Source: Saturnia japonica (taxonomy: Eukaryota > Arthropoda > Insecta > Lepidoptera > Saturniidae). From it: a stretch of 64,000 nucleotides of DNA. Position 1 is the first letter of the stretch, and the number at the start of each line of letters is the position of its first letter. Made by a program: the position numbers and the translations under genes. The stretch lies in the NCBI GenBank assembly GCA_033032175.1, contig CM065321.1, positions 15,026,501-15,090,500 on the forward strand, read 5' to 3'. Of the stretch, positions 51,246 to 62,950 are shown one piece after another. The notes below the pieces were generated by a model. The model had not been told where the DNA came from. It worked only from the letters and a program-made list of their open reading frames with translations, and searched no databases.

Positions 51246-51649
51246 CTGTCAAGAAGTGAAGTGGATCATAAACAATAACTAGGAATATGCATTTTAAGTC
51301 GTCACAAAAACTCCCTGCAAAGATTTAAGAAGGAGCCGCCATCTTTTGAAGCTATGTTTGATTATTACAAGATAATTGAAATAATATTCTTGGTCTTTGC
51401 CATAATTTTGCAAGAAATTTTTTAGAAAGAAGATAGTTACTATAACTTTCTTTTCTATTAAATTAATTATCCGTTTACAACAGGGATGATAAATAATGGC
51501 TCAATAATCCTGGTACTGAGGTCGCTAATAGTTGGTATTTCATAAAAAAGGGGATACCCTCAAGCAAATAGGAAATATAGGCTCATTCCCGTCTTCAGCC
51601 CCCTGGAGGGCATTTTTGGCACACAAAATTAGCAAACTTCAGGGACCTT

Positions 51650-53836
51650 CACCGACTTGGGGGCGAGCGCAGAGGGCACTCAGCCGCGAAAGTTTTGTGG
51701 ACGACTCGCACGAGGGTGCCAAAGTGGCCGGACCTCGGCTCGGGCGGTCGTCGCGTTCGCAAATAGGTCGCGATCTATTCGAATCCCTACACCTACGATT
51801 CGAGCTAACTAAATATACACATAGGCACGTTCCCTTCCTCCTGGGAGGAAGGAAGGAACCGTGCGTATGTGTATTCAATAATCGGAATGTTTCTACACTA
51901 ACTAGCGCTCACTAACTAGCGTAAAAAAAGAAAAAAAAAAGGTCCCTCACAGAACCTATGTACCTGTGTGGTGTGCACGTGTGTATGTTCATACGTGTGT
52001 AGTGTTGTATGTAGGTAGCTAAGTGATGCACGTACAGTGTCACTTGTATCGCGCGGGCGGTTGCCTGACCCAAGGGTTTCACACCGAGGAACGGACCTAG
52101 GCTTGGGTTACCGCTAGAGAGGGTGGACGTGACGGGTGTGCTGGAGCGAAATTGACCGCCCGCCCTCTGCGGAGAGAACGGTGGTTTCGCGGGCGTGGGC
52201 GCTGGCACGCTCTGTTTGGAGAGACGGATGTGTAATATTTATTCGAATTTTCGATGTGATCGTCGGGATCAATAAAAATATTGCGCGGCCGGCGTTTGCA
52301 CCGGATGTCCGTGGGTGCCGGAACATAAGTGGCGGCTGTTTTTATTAACGGATTCGCGTGGTTCGACGCGGTGTCGAAATACGAACGGGAGAGCTGTTTA
52401 ACGTAGGCATGTATCGAAGGAAGCTCCATATCTCTATGGAGATCTACGCTTCGAACATACCACGGGGCCCCGGTGAGACGATAGAGGAACCTATTCTGTA
52501 TCGATTGTAACCGTTTGAAACTCGACTCGGACATATGTGCGAACACGGCGCAACTGTATGTCAAAATTGGTCGAATACACGTCTTGTAGAGCGTGAGCTT
52601 ATGTCGCGTGGACATTTTACTCACCGAACACAACAGAGGATGCAACCGGCCCAGGACCCACGCGGCCCTGTTCCTAACCTTACGGATGTGGGGTCTAAAA
52701 GAGAGCCTACTATCTAGGGTTACCCCTAGATATTTGGTCTCTCTTACATACGGAATCGGATTATCGTAGAGCTTAACAGGTTTAAGCTTCCACGGTATCT
52801 GTGACGAATCCGCATCGAAGAGCATCGCGGCGCTCTTCGAGGGATTAACGGCTATACGCCACTCGTTAAACCACTTCCCGAGAGTGGTCACGGAGCGTTG
52901 GACTTTGTGTCTGAGGTGGGATCTATTCCTATCTGAGGCATATAAGACTGTATCGTCAGCGTATAGCCCTACCTCGACCTCCGGGAGTCGAGGTAGGTCA
53001 CTGACGTACAGGTTAAATAGGCTAGGAGCCAGGATCGAACCTTGAGGAACGCCTGAGCGTATTGGACGGGGCGTGGACAATTCACCTTCCACTCTATAGC
53101 GAAAGGTGCGATCTGTTAGATAGTCGCGAATTATTTTTATTAGCCTATCGGGGACTTCAAAGTGATACAACTTGTAGATCAATCCCTCGTGCCAGACCTT
53201 ATCGAAGGCCTTGGCAACGTCGAAAAAGACCGCAAGTGTACGGCGGGGTTTATATAATTCAGCAAAATTAAATGCAACGTGCTCCGTGAGGCGGTGCACT
53301 TGATGAGTGCAAGAATATCTAGCACGGAAACCGAATTGCTCAGGCGGATAGAGGTCTTTCTCCTCTATTACTGACTTGAGACGGTTCAGAAGGATCCGCT
53401 CGTACATTTTCCCTAAAGTATTTAGGAGACTGATCGGGCGATAGCTGTCGGGAAGCGACGCGCTCTTGCCGGGCTTACGGATACCTATGACTATGGCCTT
53501 TTTCCAGGCGGCTGGAAAATGGCAGTGGGCTATGGCTACATTGAAGATGCAGACCAAAAGAGCTATGAGGCGATCGGGAAGAAGTCTAAGTACTTCATTC
53601 CTGATCCCGTCGGGACCTGGTGCTTTTCTAAGCTTAAGGCTTTTTATAATGGAAAGAACCTCCTCAGACGTGACTGGGGACAGGGAGTCTGTCGCGGGGA
53701 GCTTATCCAGCTCCCGCACGCATCCATCGATACCCTCGACCCGGTCGGTATTTGCATCGACACTGTTCGGAGAGCACTGGCTCTCCAAACAAGTGGCGAG
53801 GCACTCCGCCTTGTCGCTGTTCGCGAGGGGTTGAAA
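51650..53836 (-). mobile_element. Jockey-clade LINE, duplicated copy lacking its poly(A)
   Basis: Same element as at 48347-50622, but its 3' terminus is cut off at the duplication junction. It therefore did not arise by its own insertion. Confidence 0.92.
52097..53788 (-). CDS. Jockey-type reverse transcriptase ORF2 (partial), copy 2
   Basis: The translation is identical to the ORF at 48883-50574 over all 563 residues, including YADDT. Copied passively by the tandem duplication. Confidence 0.9.
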   Translation of the reverse strand: MESQCSPNSVDANTDRVEGIDGCVRELDKLPATDSLSPVTSEEVLSIIKSLKLRKAPGPDGIRNEVLRLLPDRLIALLVCIFNVAIAHCHFPAAWKKAIVIGIRKPGKSASLPDSYRPISLLNTLGKMYERILLNRLKSVIEEKDLYPPEQFGFRARYSCTHQVHRLTEHVAFNFAELYKPRRTLAVFFDVAKAFDKVWHEGLIYKLYHFEVPDRLIKIIRDYLTDRTFRYRVEGELSTPRPIRSGVPQGSILAPSLFNLYVSDLPRLPEVEVGLYADDTVLYASDRNRSHLRHKVQRSVTTLGKWFNEWRIAVNPSKSAAMLFDADSSQIPWKLKPVKLYDNPIPYVRETKYLGVTLDSRLSFRPHIRKVRNRAAWVLGRLHPLLCSVSKMSTRHKLTLYKTCIRPILTYSCAVFAHMSESSFKRLQSIQNRFLYRLTGAPWYVRSVDLHRDMELPSIHAYVKQLSRSYFDTASNHANPLIKTAATYVPAPTDIRCKRRPRNIFIDPDDHIENSNKYYTSVSPNRACQRPRPRNHRSLRRGRAVNFAPAHPSRPPSLAVTQA

Positions 53837-54459
53837 TAGTGTTTTAAATATTTAGGGGACTTGGGACTATTAAGAAAAAAAAGTATTCTTACATTCCTAC
53901 GTTGTTTAATAGGTAGCCATTTCAACCTGGCTCGGTATTCAGATACATGATCACACTTCCGAAGACGTAAGATGGAACGAATAAAGTTATCAAGTAGATA
54001 ATCAAATTTATATAAGAGATCTGAAAGGTTCAAGTAAGCATTGTCTGCATAATCCAGAAGAGAGAAAAGAAGGTATTAACTATGAAAATCTTTGTGTCAA
54101 TAAATAAGAAGAAAGATTTTCAAACGCATCAGTGAATGTCCTACTAACTTCTTTGACTTGGTCTGCCCAGCATAATTTACCGTGATACCAAGATTTTTCC
54201 CGTATTTGAGTAGGGAATGGTACATTTATTGTATTGAAGAGGAATTAAAATCAATTTTAGCAAGTTCTTTTGAGATACCAAAATGGATGTTCACTTCGTG
54301 GGATAAACATTAAGCCCGTAAGATTCAGACCAGAAAAGAAAACTTTTTACAGTGATAATGAGGTGGGTTTTGTTTTAATTCACAAACTTATGTTATTTGG
54401 CCCTATAATATGCGATTTTGGCAGAATTTTACGCGATGTACCTATTTATAGTTTGGTTA
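53837..54459 (-). mobile_element. Older CR1/Rex-like LINE remnant, copy 2
   Basis: Duplicate of 50623-51245, with the same frameshift and the same fusion point to the Jockey element. Confidence 0.7.
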
Positions 54460-54863
54460 CTGTCAAGAAGTGAAGTGGATCATAAACAATAACTAGGAAT
54501 ATGCATTTTAAGTCGTCACAAAAACTCCCTGCAAAGATTTAAGAAGGAGCCGCCATCTTTTGAAGCTATGTTTGATTATTACAAGATAATTGAAATAATA
54601 TTCTTGGTCTTTGCCATAATTTTGCAAGAAATTTTTTAGAAAGAAGATAGTTACTATAACTTTCTTTTCTATTAAATTAATTATCCGTTTACAACAGGGA
54701 TGATAAATAATGGCTCAATAATCCTGGTACTGAGGTCGCTAATAGTTGGTATTTCATAAAAAAGGGGATACCCTCAAGCAAATAGGAAATATAGGCTCAT
54801 TCCCGTCTTCAGCCCCCTGGAGGGCATTTTTGGCACACAAAATTAGCAAACTTCAGGGACCTT

Positions 54864-55849
54864 ATTCGGTACAAGAATAAGATATTCCGTCTTCCACCAG
54901 TATGATGACCTTTTTTTGGTCCTTGTGACAGGAAGCGGTTCCCGCAGTATATGGGCGGTTGCAATACCAAAAGTATATTATTATCTATCACATGTGTTTT
55001 GTCAACCCTTTATACCATTTCCATTTCTTTATTTTCTCGTTGACAGTTCCTGTGAAAACTTGAACGAGCGTCTTTTTTACATTATGTATGCATTATTTTA
55101 TAAAAATACCACGTTCACACGTACAAGGTTATACCAGAGTCGGAGAAACTGATAGGGATGGAGCTATATCGATAAACGTAACACGATAACAGACCCGATA
55201 TTTTTTTACGAAATGTAAGAAACTAAACTACTGCCGGATACTTTTGTACAAATTTATTAACTAATATTATATTTCATTAAAAGATGTTACACGTATTAAT
55301 TCTTGATTGATAATGCCAACTTCTTCAAAATTTTCGAAGCATTTGTAAAATAAGAAGGTATAGGTAGGTACTCGACAATGAAACGAAATAATTATAACGA
55401 CAGGTAATCTTTATTTATTTATTTTAATCAAAATCTGATGAACCGTTGAATGAATGAATGAATCGATCGATATCATTACTTATTTGGTCACAACACTACA
55501 ACTATCAAATAAGAACTGTCATCGAGAAAATAAAGAAATGGAAATAGCATAATTAATACCTGTTCACTCCCCTTTTGAAGAACCCTATACTGTAGTCTCC
55601 TGGGAAACCCTTAGCAGAAAGCTCATTCTACAACTGGGGCGATTGCGTATGGTATTATTAGATTTTTAATATGCATTAATTAAAAATTGCATACCGTCCG
55701 TATGTGTACCCGAGCATCGTGCACTTCCACATATTTGGTCATAAATTTATACCATTTTACCACTATACTAAGTTTTCGAAGAGCCCAGGACGTTTCTTAA
55801 TTTTAATCGTAACAATTAAGGGATATAATTTATACAAATAAATAAAATT
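54864..55849. other. Right flank of the tandem duplication
   Basis: AT-rich after 55060; no gene. A short (AATG)n/ATCG run lies at 55447-55470. Confidence 0.45.
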
Positions 55850-56325
55850 GAAGTGTCTGTTTGTATTATCAAAATAACAGCTTTTTACTAAATGCATATT
55901 AAAGTATATACGATACTTACAACAAAAAGCCAATAGTATTAAAAAAAAAACTGGTATTGTGTCTGTTTGTTATTGTTAATTTCCAAAAAGGATTGGGCCG
56001 ATTATGACTGGACTTTCATTGGTAGATAGCTGATGCTTATAAGGAGTACCTTAGACTACTTTTATTTTAGAAAAAACAATTATAGTTCCGCGCAAATAAA
56101 AATCAATTCGGTAAAACGACTATTTTTCGGCGCTTAAATGGCTTACGCTGAGTAAACTATAAGATATATATTAAATTAATTTAGATCTTAAAAATACCAC
56201 TAAAATAGTCAGCAAGAGCATATGTCTATCTTCCAAGGATCACCCACAATAAACATTTTTGTCTTTAATATAACCATGATCAACAGAATTATTTAGTCCA
56301 CGCGAACGCAGCTGCGGGTACAGCT
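55850..56325 (-). repeat. Lepidopteran-type repeat H3, inverted
   Basis: On the plus strand it ends CCACGCGAACGCAGCTGCGG then GTACAGCTAGT, the reverse of the start of 46579-47094. The interior ATCTTCCAAGGATCACCCAC also matches in reverse. Confidence 0.65.
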
Positions 56326-56534
56326 AGTAAATAGTAAAAATAAATAACCATTTTATTATCTCTCATTTCATTCTAATTTTTTTTAAATATTTTATTTACC
56401 AACAACCAAAAAATGTGTTATAATTAGTATATTTTATTAGTAATTATTTTTTGTGGGTAATTATGTCTTTTTTAGCAATATTATTTCTATATTGATAAAA
56501 TTATATTGAATGTAATTAATTTTAATTTAGTTAA

Positions 56535-56720
56535 TACATCATTTTGTCCCAATTTAGGATAAAGGCTTCCTCCATTTTTGTCCACTGCCTTCTGTCTTCT
56601 ATCTTTGGCTTCAATCTACCATATCTCTCTCACCATATCTCTGACATAATCATTATCTTGACGGCCTTCCTCGTATTCTTTTTCCTTAAGACTTTTTCAT
56701 GCTACGGCACGTCTCGTCCA
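56535..56720 (-). mobile_element. LINE C-terminal remnant
   Basis: The minus strand reads DRRQWTKMEEAFI near its end, preceded by basic sequence, resembling the final A-x-D-R-x-x-W-x-x-x-x-E-A-[YF] of RTE ORFs. It is heavily decayed. Confidence 0.5.
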
Positions 56721-57364
56721 TTGGGCTTCCCCTCTTCTAGCTAGATATCCCGCCCATTATGAGATGTAAGAAATATAAAGTAAAATCTCGGACACCGAAG
56801 CTGTGCAAACCTTTCCAATGCCCGAAACTCCCCTTACAATTAATTAGGAAGAGACTCGTTCCCACAGCCCCCATACATATAGTGATAAAACTAGAGAGGT
56901 CTAAGTGTTATAAGTGTCGTCGTTTCAAAGGAGACAACATTTTAAACGTAATATCAAATGTCGCTTTAATATGAAAAAACGTCGTAAATCACAAAAGCAA
57001 TATTACCAGCCCTTGACGTTTCGCACTCGTTTGACCTTAAAAAACCTTTTACCTGTTGAAAGGCATTAACTCCCATATTAAATCTAAACGATGCTACATA
57101 TTAATGACTAGCTGCGCCCTACGGTTTCATCCGTGTTGAATTTATTCTATCAACTCTTCACAGCGCCGCCGACGCACTCGTGTAATTTATCGTTGTTCTC
57201 ACTTCTAGGATTGCAGCGTGGAGTTAACCTATAACATTCTTCAATAAATAGGCTATAAATTAACGAAAGATTTTTTCAAATATGATTTATAGTTTTACAG
57301 ATTAGCACATTCAAACAAACAAAAAGGCAATCTCTTAAGCTTTGTATGATTAGTACATATATTT

Positions 57365-57712
57365 TCCTCTTTTTCTTCTTGTTTTGGCGCCGCAAAAAGT
57401 ACTTGCCAGTGTCAATATTTTTAAGTCTTCGTAAAATTTTCCAATGTACAAGGTGGGGTCTTCTCTGACAAGTTGGTGGTTCTCTTGTAAGAAGTATCTA
57501 GGGAGTTTTTGTGACATCTCAAAATGCTTATTATAAGTGTAACTTTATATATATAATCCACTGCACTTATGCATAACAACCAAACTATATCATGCAAAAC
57601 GCCATCAATCTTACATAATATAGGGTCGAAAAACCTAAGTTCATGAAATAAAAATTAAAACACACACGTCACTTCTAAGTTCCCGTCAAAAACTCGTACA
57701 CGTCTATACTTA
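57365..57712 (+). repeat. Dispersed repeat family K, longest copy
   Basis: From TTTCTTCTTGTTTTGGCGCC to TTCCCGTCAAAAACTCG. It aligns end to end with 34575-34895 and gives the likely borders of the family. Confidence 0.7.
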
Positions 57713-58392
57713 ATATTATAAAGCTGAAGAGTTTGTTTGTTTGGTTGAACACGTTAATCTCAGGAACTAATGGTTCGAATGGTAAAAATATTTTAGTGTT
57801 GGATAGCCCATTTATCGAGGAAGACTATTATTGGCTACATAATATCACGCTACGACTAATAGGAACGGAACAGTAATAAAAAATGTCGCGAAAACGGGAG
57901 AAATTTATTTCTTTTGAGCTTCCACTGGAGTACGCTGCGAGAATGGTTAAAGTTACGCAAAAATAGTGAGTGACGGAATTGTTTTTCTTAAAAAGTTCAA
58001 AAAAAGTTCGCGATGGTTATCTTTTAAGTTTTACTCAATATAACCTTTTTATGGTAATAAAATTGTCCTAAAATAATCAATTATTTGCGAAGGTATTTTA
58101 TACAGACGGTATTATTCCTTATCGAAATTAATACATTATCCATCACAAGTATTTAATTTTTAACAATGTTGCCTTTACAGTAATTGATTTAAATAAATAT
58201 CTTAGAAGATATCACAGTTTTAAAATAACTCGGCAGCAAAATAATGATCAAGTATCGCGAGCTCATTTTTACTATGCAGAATAATGTGGGAAGCGGGCGG
58301 TACATATAATACAGTGCCTACGACCCACTCTTTCTAAACCTTTCTGTCTCTCTCTCTTATATGACGCAGACGAAGTTGGGCAGGTCAGCTAA
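57706..58392 (+). repeat. Helitron-like repeat H2, long copy
   Basis: It starts TCTATACTTAATATTATAAA and ends GGCAGGTCAGCTAA before T. TC at the 5' end and CTAA (a CTRR end) at the 3' end suit a non-autonomous Helitron. Directly next to repeat K. Confidence 0.6.
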
Positions 58393-58736
58393 TAAATTAT
58401 AATTGCGCCCACCGTACACGCGGTGAAAACCACAAGCGTCGTATTAAAAAATCAGCGAGTATTAAATAATCAAAACGGTTATGCCATTGCATTACCAGGA
58501 TGTCATGACAACGATGATACAGTACATTTTGGAGGGACTCGTAGCATAGCGGAAGAAAGTACTAAGGATTGAGGAAGGTAAAAAAGTCAACATAGTACCT
58601 ACCTGTTTTGTTCCAGATAAATCAAATACCCATGACTGAGATTGACCCGGCAAATCAATGAGATTTTATTTTCATTTGTATTTTTTATCTGTTTATATAA
58701 TATTTACAATTAATTAATCATATTAATAAAAAAATA

Positions 58737-58877
58737 CCGTACAGAGATGTGCCATTTGCCATACATCACTATCATTCACATATTGATCTACACTATAACA
58801 ACCTTTTGACAGTAAAACCTGCATAACATGGCCCTTGAACCCACTGTCCAGCAATTCGGTAATGGACTTACGAGATA
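58737..58877 (-). mobile_element. CR1-like LINE, left half (split by Helitron)
   Basis: The minus strand gives GCYSVDQYVNDSDVW in reverse order of the plus-strand TCACTATCATTCACATATTG. It continues after the Helitron at 60127-60300. Confidence 0.75.
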
Positions 58878-59027
58878 TCTTTATATTAATACGTGAAGCA
58901 AAAGCTTTCGGTATTCTTTTAAGTGTATTGCGTGCACGGAAGACTGTGACACTTGGTATGGTTAAAGTTTATGCGGAGAGGAGTGCAGAAAGCTGAAATT
59001 TATATGTATATTATATATTATCTGTTA

Positions 59028-59882
59028 TTGTCCGCTCTAGAGGACGCCTTCAAGATCCTGGAATGGCAAGGACTCGGCATCAATGTCAATGGCGAGTACA
59101 TCACTCACCTTCGATTTGCTGACGACATCGTAGTCATGGCAGAATCGCTGAAAGATCTTGGCACAATGCTTGATGGCCTCGACAGAGTTTCTCAACAGGT
59201 GGGCCTTAAAATGAACATGGACAAGACGAAAATCACGTCGAATGTCCATGTGGTGCCCACCCCAGTATCAGTTGGGAACTCTTGTCTAGAAGTTGTTGAA
59301 AAATATGTCTACCTGGAACAAACAGTCCAGTTAAGTAGGTCTAACTTTGAAAAAGAGGTCAGTCGACGAATCCAACTCGGCTGGGCAGCGTTCGGGAAAC
59401 TGCGCGACGTCTTCTCGTCCAAAATACTTCAGTTCCTCAAGACGAAAGTCTTTGACCAGTGTGTGTTGCCAGTGATGACATACGGCACAGAGACGTGGTC
59501 GCTCACTGTGGGCCTCATAAGAAAGCTCAAGGTCGCTCAGCGAGCTATGGAGAGGGCTATGCTTGGTGTTTCTCTACGAGATCGAATCAGAAATGAGGAG
59601 ATCCGTAGACAAACTAAGGTAACCGACATAGCCAAAAGGATTAGCAAGTTGAAGTGGCAGTGGGCGGGGTACATAGTTCGGAGAACTGACGTCCGTTGGG
59701 GCAGAAAGGTTCTCGAGTGGAGACCACGCACCGGAAAGCGCAGCGTAGGACGGCCCCCCACTAGATGGAAAGACGACATAATAAAGGTCGCTGGGAGCCG
59801 TTGGGTGCAGGCCGCACAAGATCGGTCGCTCTGGAGATCTATGGGGGAGGCCTATGTTCAGCAGTGGATGTCTTGCGGCTGA
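59028..59882 (+). CDS. RTE reverse transcriptase ORF, C-terminal 284 codons
   Basis: It starts at the truncated 5' end (LSALEDAFKILEWQGLGI). Catalytic HLRFADDIVVM lies at about residues 24-34, then KMNMDKTKI, QCVLPVMTYGTETW, RAMERAMLGVSLRDRIRNEE, KWQWAGYIVRR and GRPPTRWKDDI to a TGA. The endonuclease and the front of the reverse transcriptase are missing. The open frame extends left into Helitron sequence by chance. Confidence 0.88.
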   Translation: MSALEDAFKILEWQGLGINVNGEYITHLRFADDIVVMAESLKDLGTMLDGLDRVSQQVGLKMNMDKTKITSNVHVVPTPVSVGNSCLEVVEKYVYLEQTVQLSRSNFEKEVSRRIQLGWAAFGKLRDVFSSKILQFLKTKVFDQCVLPVMTYGTETWSLTVGLIRKLKVAQRAMERAMLGVSLRDRIRNEEIRRQTKVTDIAKRISKLKWQWAGYIVRRTDVRWGRKVLEWRPRTGKRSVGRPPTRWKDDIIKVAGSRWVQAAQDRSLWRSMGEAYVQQWMSCG

Positions 59883-59903
59883 AATGATGATGATGATGAT
59901 GAT
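59028..59903 (+). mobile_element. RTE-clade LINE, 5'-truncated, with 7-bp target duplication
   Basis: 876 bp ending in ATGATGATGATGATGA. TCTGTTA flanks it at 59021-59027 and 59904-59910. The empty target is seen in the Helitron copy at 30828 (ATCTGTTACTAATA). It is young, since its frame is intact. Confidence 0.9.
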
Positions 59904-60126
59904 CTGTTACTAATACATGGAATAAAATAAATTAATATTGCGAATCCTAATCCGACCAGTCCCATTGAACGTAGACCCCCAAAATATTGACAATGTCACT
60001 CAACGAAAAATGACAGCAAGTGATGTAGATAATACTCATTGTTTTTGAATACTGTAAATGTCAAACAGAAAATAGTCTATGATCAAAAATTCGCTGGACG
60101 AATTTCGACCTTAGCGCAATCGCTAG

Positions 60127-60300
60127 TTATTATAGAACCATGTACCACCATGTAGGGGAACCTAAAAAAAAATTTATTGGTCGTACTGAAACTAAAAATG
60201 GGATGACCACTTTGTGTTTATTTGTAGTATTAAAACTGTGCCGGTCAATCCAGCTTAGCCAAGTTTTTGCTAACATACACTTTTTTCACAAACGGCCAGA
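60127..60300 (-). mobile_element. CR1-like LINE, right half
   Basis: TTATTATAGAACC, GGTCGTACTGAAAC, TTGTAGTATTAAAACTGTGC and AAGTTTTTGCTAACATACAC continue the fragment at 58737-58877 in the order seen at 16640-16805. Confidence 0.75.
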
Positions 60301-61409
60301 CTAAGCAAAGCTTGTATTATAATAACTAAACAGCTGATATACAAACATAATATAATACAACTGACAAATATGGCCACCACACAAAAGTCAGCCCATATGC
60401 GAAGACCGAACCTGCGACATCGACTCAATACTAAGGCTTATGACTGCTGCGCCAGGTGGCCTGTCATTTAATTATCAAGGATGTATTGGAAGTCAAAGAA
60501 AATTCTATGACTTATACAACCATCTCCCAAGCAGTGTGTTATATCTTTCGGTGGTCGCCATTGTGTTTGGATTGTACTGTGCTTACCGGCATGTCCATTA
60601 ACGTCAATATTGGAATAGTATTGGAACTAGCTTGTTATCAATATCACATATCTAAAGGAATCGTCCCAATAACCATCAACTTTAATCTCCCTTCCACACC
60701 ATTAGGAACTAATCGAGAAAACTGCTATCCTATGTCCATTTAACTCTGACCCCTTTAATTACTCCAACTCGTCTAAACATACGGGGTTCTCGGTGAAGAG
60801 TCAAAGGGCAGGGACCTTGACAAACTGGTCTTTAGCGTTTCGTATAAAATAATCCTGTGGTTATACATTATCAGAATGAGACTTTTGATTTAGGTGTTAG
60901 CATGTGAGGTAAGAAGTTATGTGTTATGTTCACACATAATAATCAGGTAGGCAGAATTTTGGAAGTACAAAATTCAGTGTTTCTCAATCTTTAACAGGTG
61001 TCTCCTTTCATTCCTAATTTATATATGATTAATTTTTAAATTATATTTTGGATCCTAAGTACTAATAATTTTGTTTTAATGTAAGATGGTTTTTAATATA
61101 AAACAAACTGTTTAATATTTTTAAATAAAGTTAAATACTATTTATTATTAATATTATATGTAAAAATATCTACTTGCCTGGGAAGAATATTAAAAATACC
61201 TTTTTAAATTTTTATGTCGTTTTTCTTACAGAATCAACCAACATAATAAAACTCAAATTCGTCCATTTATAGTTTTAGAAGAACCAATCTCATTAATCAT
61301 AAGTTTTTATTTAATACTCGATAGGTTTTAACTTTTACAGGTTGTTAGCGTTACAATCTCACCTAATGTTAAGTGACGATGTGACCAAAGATAATCGATA
61401 ATACACGAT
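60301..61409. other. Unassigned sequence
   Basis: A 95-codon plus-strand ORF at 60456-60743 has no recognisable domain and no splice support, so it is not called. Confidence 0.4.
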
Positions 61410-61930
61410 AATCCTAGTGGGAGAACTGGCTCTCAAGTGCAGCTACCAAAACACACTGGTCTATAAGTACTTGGCGACATCATTTCAACTTGGCCGAAAA
61501 GAGGGATCATAATACGAGAACAAAACTCAATAATCAATATAAATGGAGCTGACAAAATACTAAAAAATAAATCTAAACATATTTTTGGAGCGCCAATTGT
61601 AGTTTGAGAAACGCTGAACTAAGTTATTCGTGCGAACAGCCCCAATGTATATCAGTAGGCAATATAGTTCAGATTGCTTGGACGGCCGGTGACAAGGGTC
61701 GCCCCTCGTCCGGCTCCTGTTAATTTCATTTGTTGACAAAATATTATGGTATAAGCTAAAAGCGTAAACGATTTTAATTTTTTTTTTTTTTTGTGAATTT
61801 TTGAAAACAAATCTGTTTTACCATACTTTGGTGGTTGGGCAATTTATAATGTCCACCTGGCTAGTTACCACCTTCAAGTGGAAAATCTATCACCAAACAC
61901 CTAATCCATTTTGGCAACTACACTTGTGAA
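61410..61930. repeat. Two inverted copies of repeat G
   Basis: 61420-61500 (GGGAGAACTGGCTCTCAAGT) and 61840-61930 (CTAGTTACCACCTTCAAGTG) are opposite-strand copies, with an unrelated GC-rich patch at 61680-61720 between them. Confidence 0.5.
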
Positions 61931-62799
61931 GCATTGACTGTCTATTAAGAATTAATTTATTACCATTTTCAGTCACATTGTTACTTATTATCGCTTGACA
62001 TCGTGATGAATGACAAAAGTAAAAAAGATTAAAAATTATAGAATTCATTAATAATTAAAATACAATATTATAATACTAATTCGTTTAATATTATAGCATT
62101 TTCCATTGTTTAGGTGTGTAGCTAGCATATTTTTTAATCCGAGTACTTTGCCAGTGATTCAGAACGAAACACTTATCTAGATATGCTTGGAAATTAAAAT
62201 ATTTTTATACCCGTGAGTAGAAAATGCCGTTATCTTTTGCGTAAATAATTTATTCGTACTCAAAAATACAATTCAAACAAACTTACAAATCATTCTTCGA
62301 ATGTAGTGTTGTCGTACTTACAGTTTCTCCCTCTATGGTCCTCTTGTAAATGTCTTTTTATATCGCTTGTTGTTTTCACTTCGTTTGTAAAAACAGAACT
62401 GTTCAACAGTATCAACTTTGGGTTGGTAGACTTTTATATAGTATTATAACAAGTTAATAAATCAAAACTTCAGGACAGCAATATAAATAGTTGAAATAAT
62501 AAATATGATAAGATAATATATTCCAATAATGCAACAAAATATGTCGCTTCTAACTTAAATCTCAAATAGGACATAAAAACCTGTCAGAAGTGTTTTTTAC
62601 AATATTACCATTTAAAAAATGTTGTCATAACAATTAATACTATTTGTTGGATGGAGTGTTTAAATAGGACTTTTATAGTAGGTAGGTAGGTAAATAAACT
62701 TTATATTTTCTAACAATAAATAATTATTTTTTATTAAAGTTACCACTGCAACCATTTTGTTTATTTTTGCCTTCATATGATAAATTTGTTAATTTGTAA

Positions 62800-62950
62800 A
62801 TGTATTTTTTTTATTGATTTTCAGCCATAACTTCCTTGTTTATGAACTAATTTTGTTGGAAAGGGGATACCTCAAGGGTGAATCCATTTTAATTTCATTA
62901 GCATTGGACCGTCGACTTTGGCGATACAGTAGGGAACTCTCGGTTTTCTT
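62800..62950 (+). repeat. Dispersed repeat family B
   Basis: TTCAGCCATAACTTCCTTGT and TTTCATTAGCATTGGACCGT match the other copies; the 5' part is lost. Confidence 0.6.

Larger units (their letters stand above)
48436..51649. repeat. Tandem duplication unit 1 (3,214 bp)
   Basis: It is repeated head to tail by 51650-54863. The unit holds most of the Jockey element (without its poly(A) and last 3' bases), the older LINE remnant, a repeat K piece and unassigned sequence. Confidence 0.93.
51650..54863. repeat. Tandem duplication unit 2
   Basis: Offset 3,214 bp from unit 1. I noticed only two differences, both single-base indels: CACCGG against CACCG at the junction, and A9 against A10 near 51930. 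The join is GGGACCTT|CACCG, where CTT is common to both parental ends. Confidence 0.93.
58878..60126 (+). mobile_element. Non-autonomous Helitron-like element carrying an RTE insertion
   Basis: 5' TCTTTATATTAATACGTGAA, 3' TAGCGCAATCGCTAG with a hairpin TAGCG/CGCTA. Without the 883 bp of RTE and target duplication it is 366 bp, close to the 357-bp copy at 33987-34343. It splits a CR1 LINE exactly between GAGATA and TTATTATAG, an A|T site. Confidence 0.85.

Noticed and set aside
58953..59027. N-terminal extension of the RTE ORF into Helitron sequence
   Set aside because: The target duplication shows the RTE starts at 59028; the upstream frame is open by chance.
60456..60743. 95-codon plus-strand ORF with several Cys and hydrophobic runs
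   Set aside because: Looks membrane-like in places, but has no recognisable family or exon borders.
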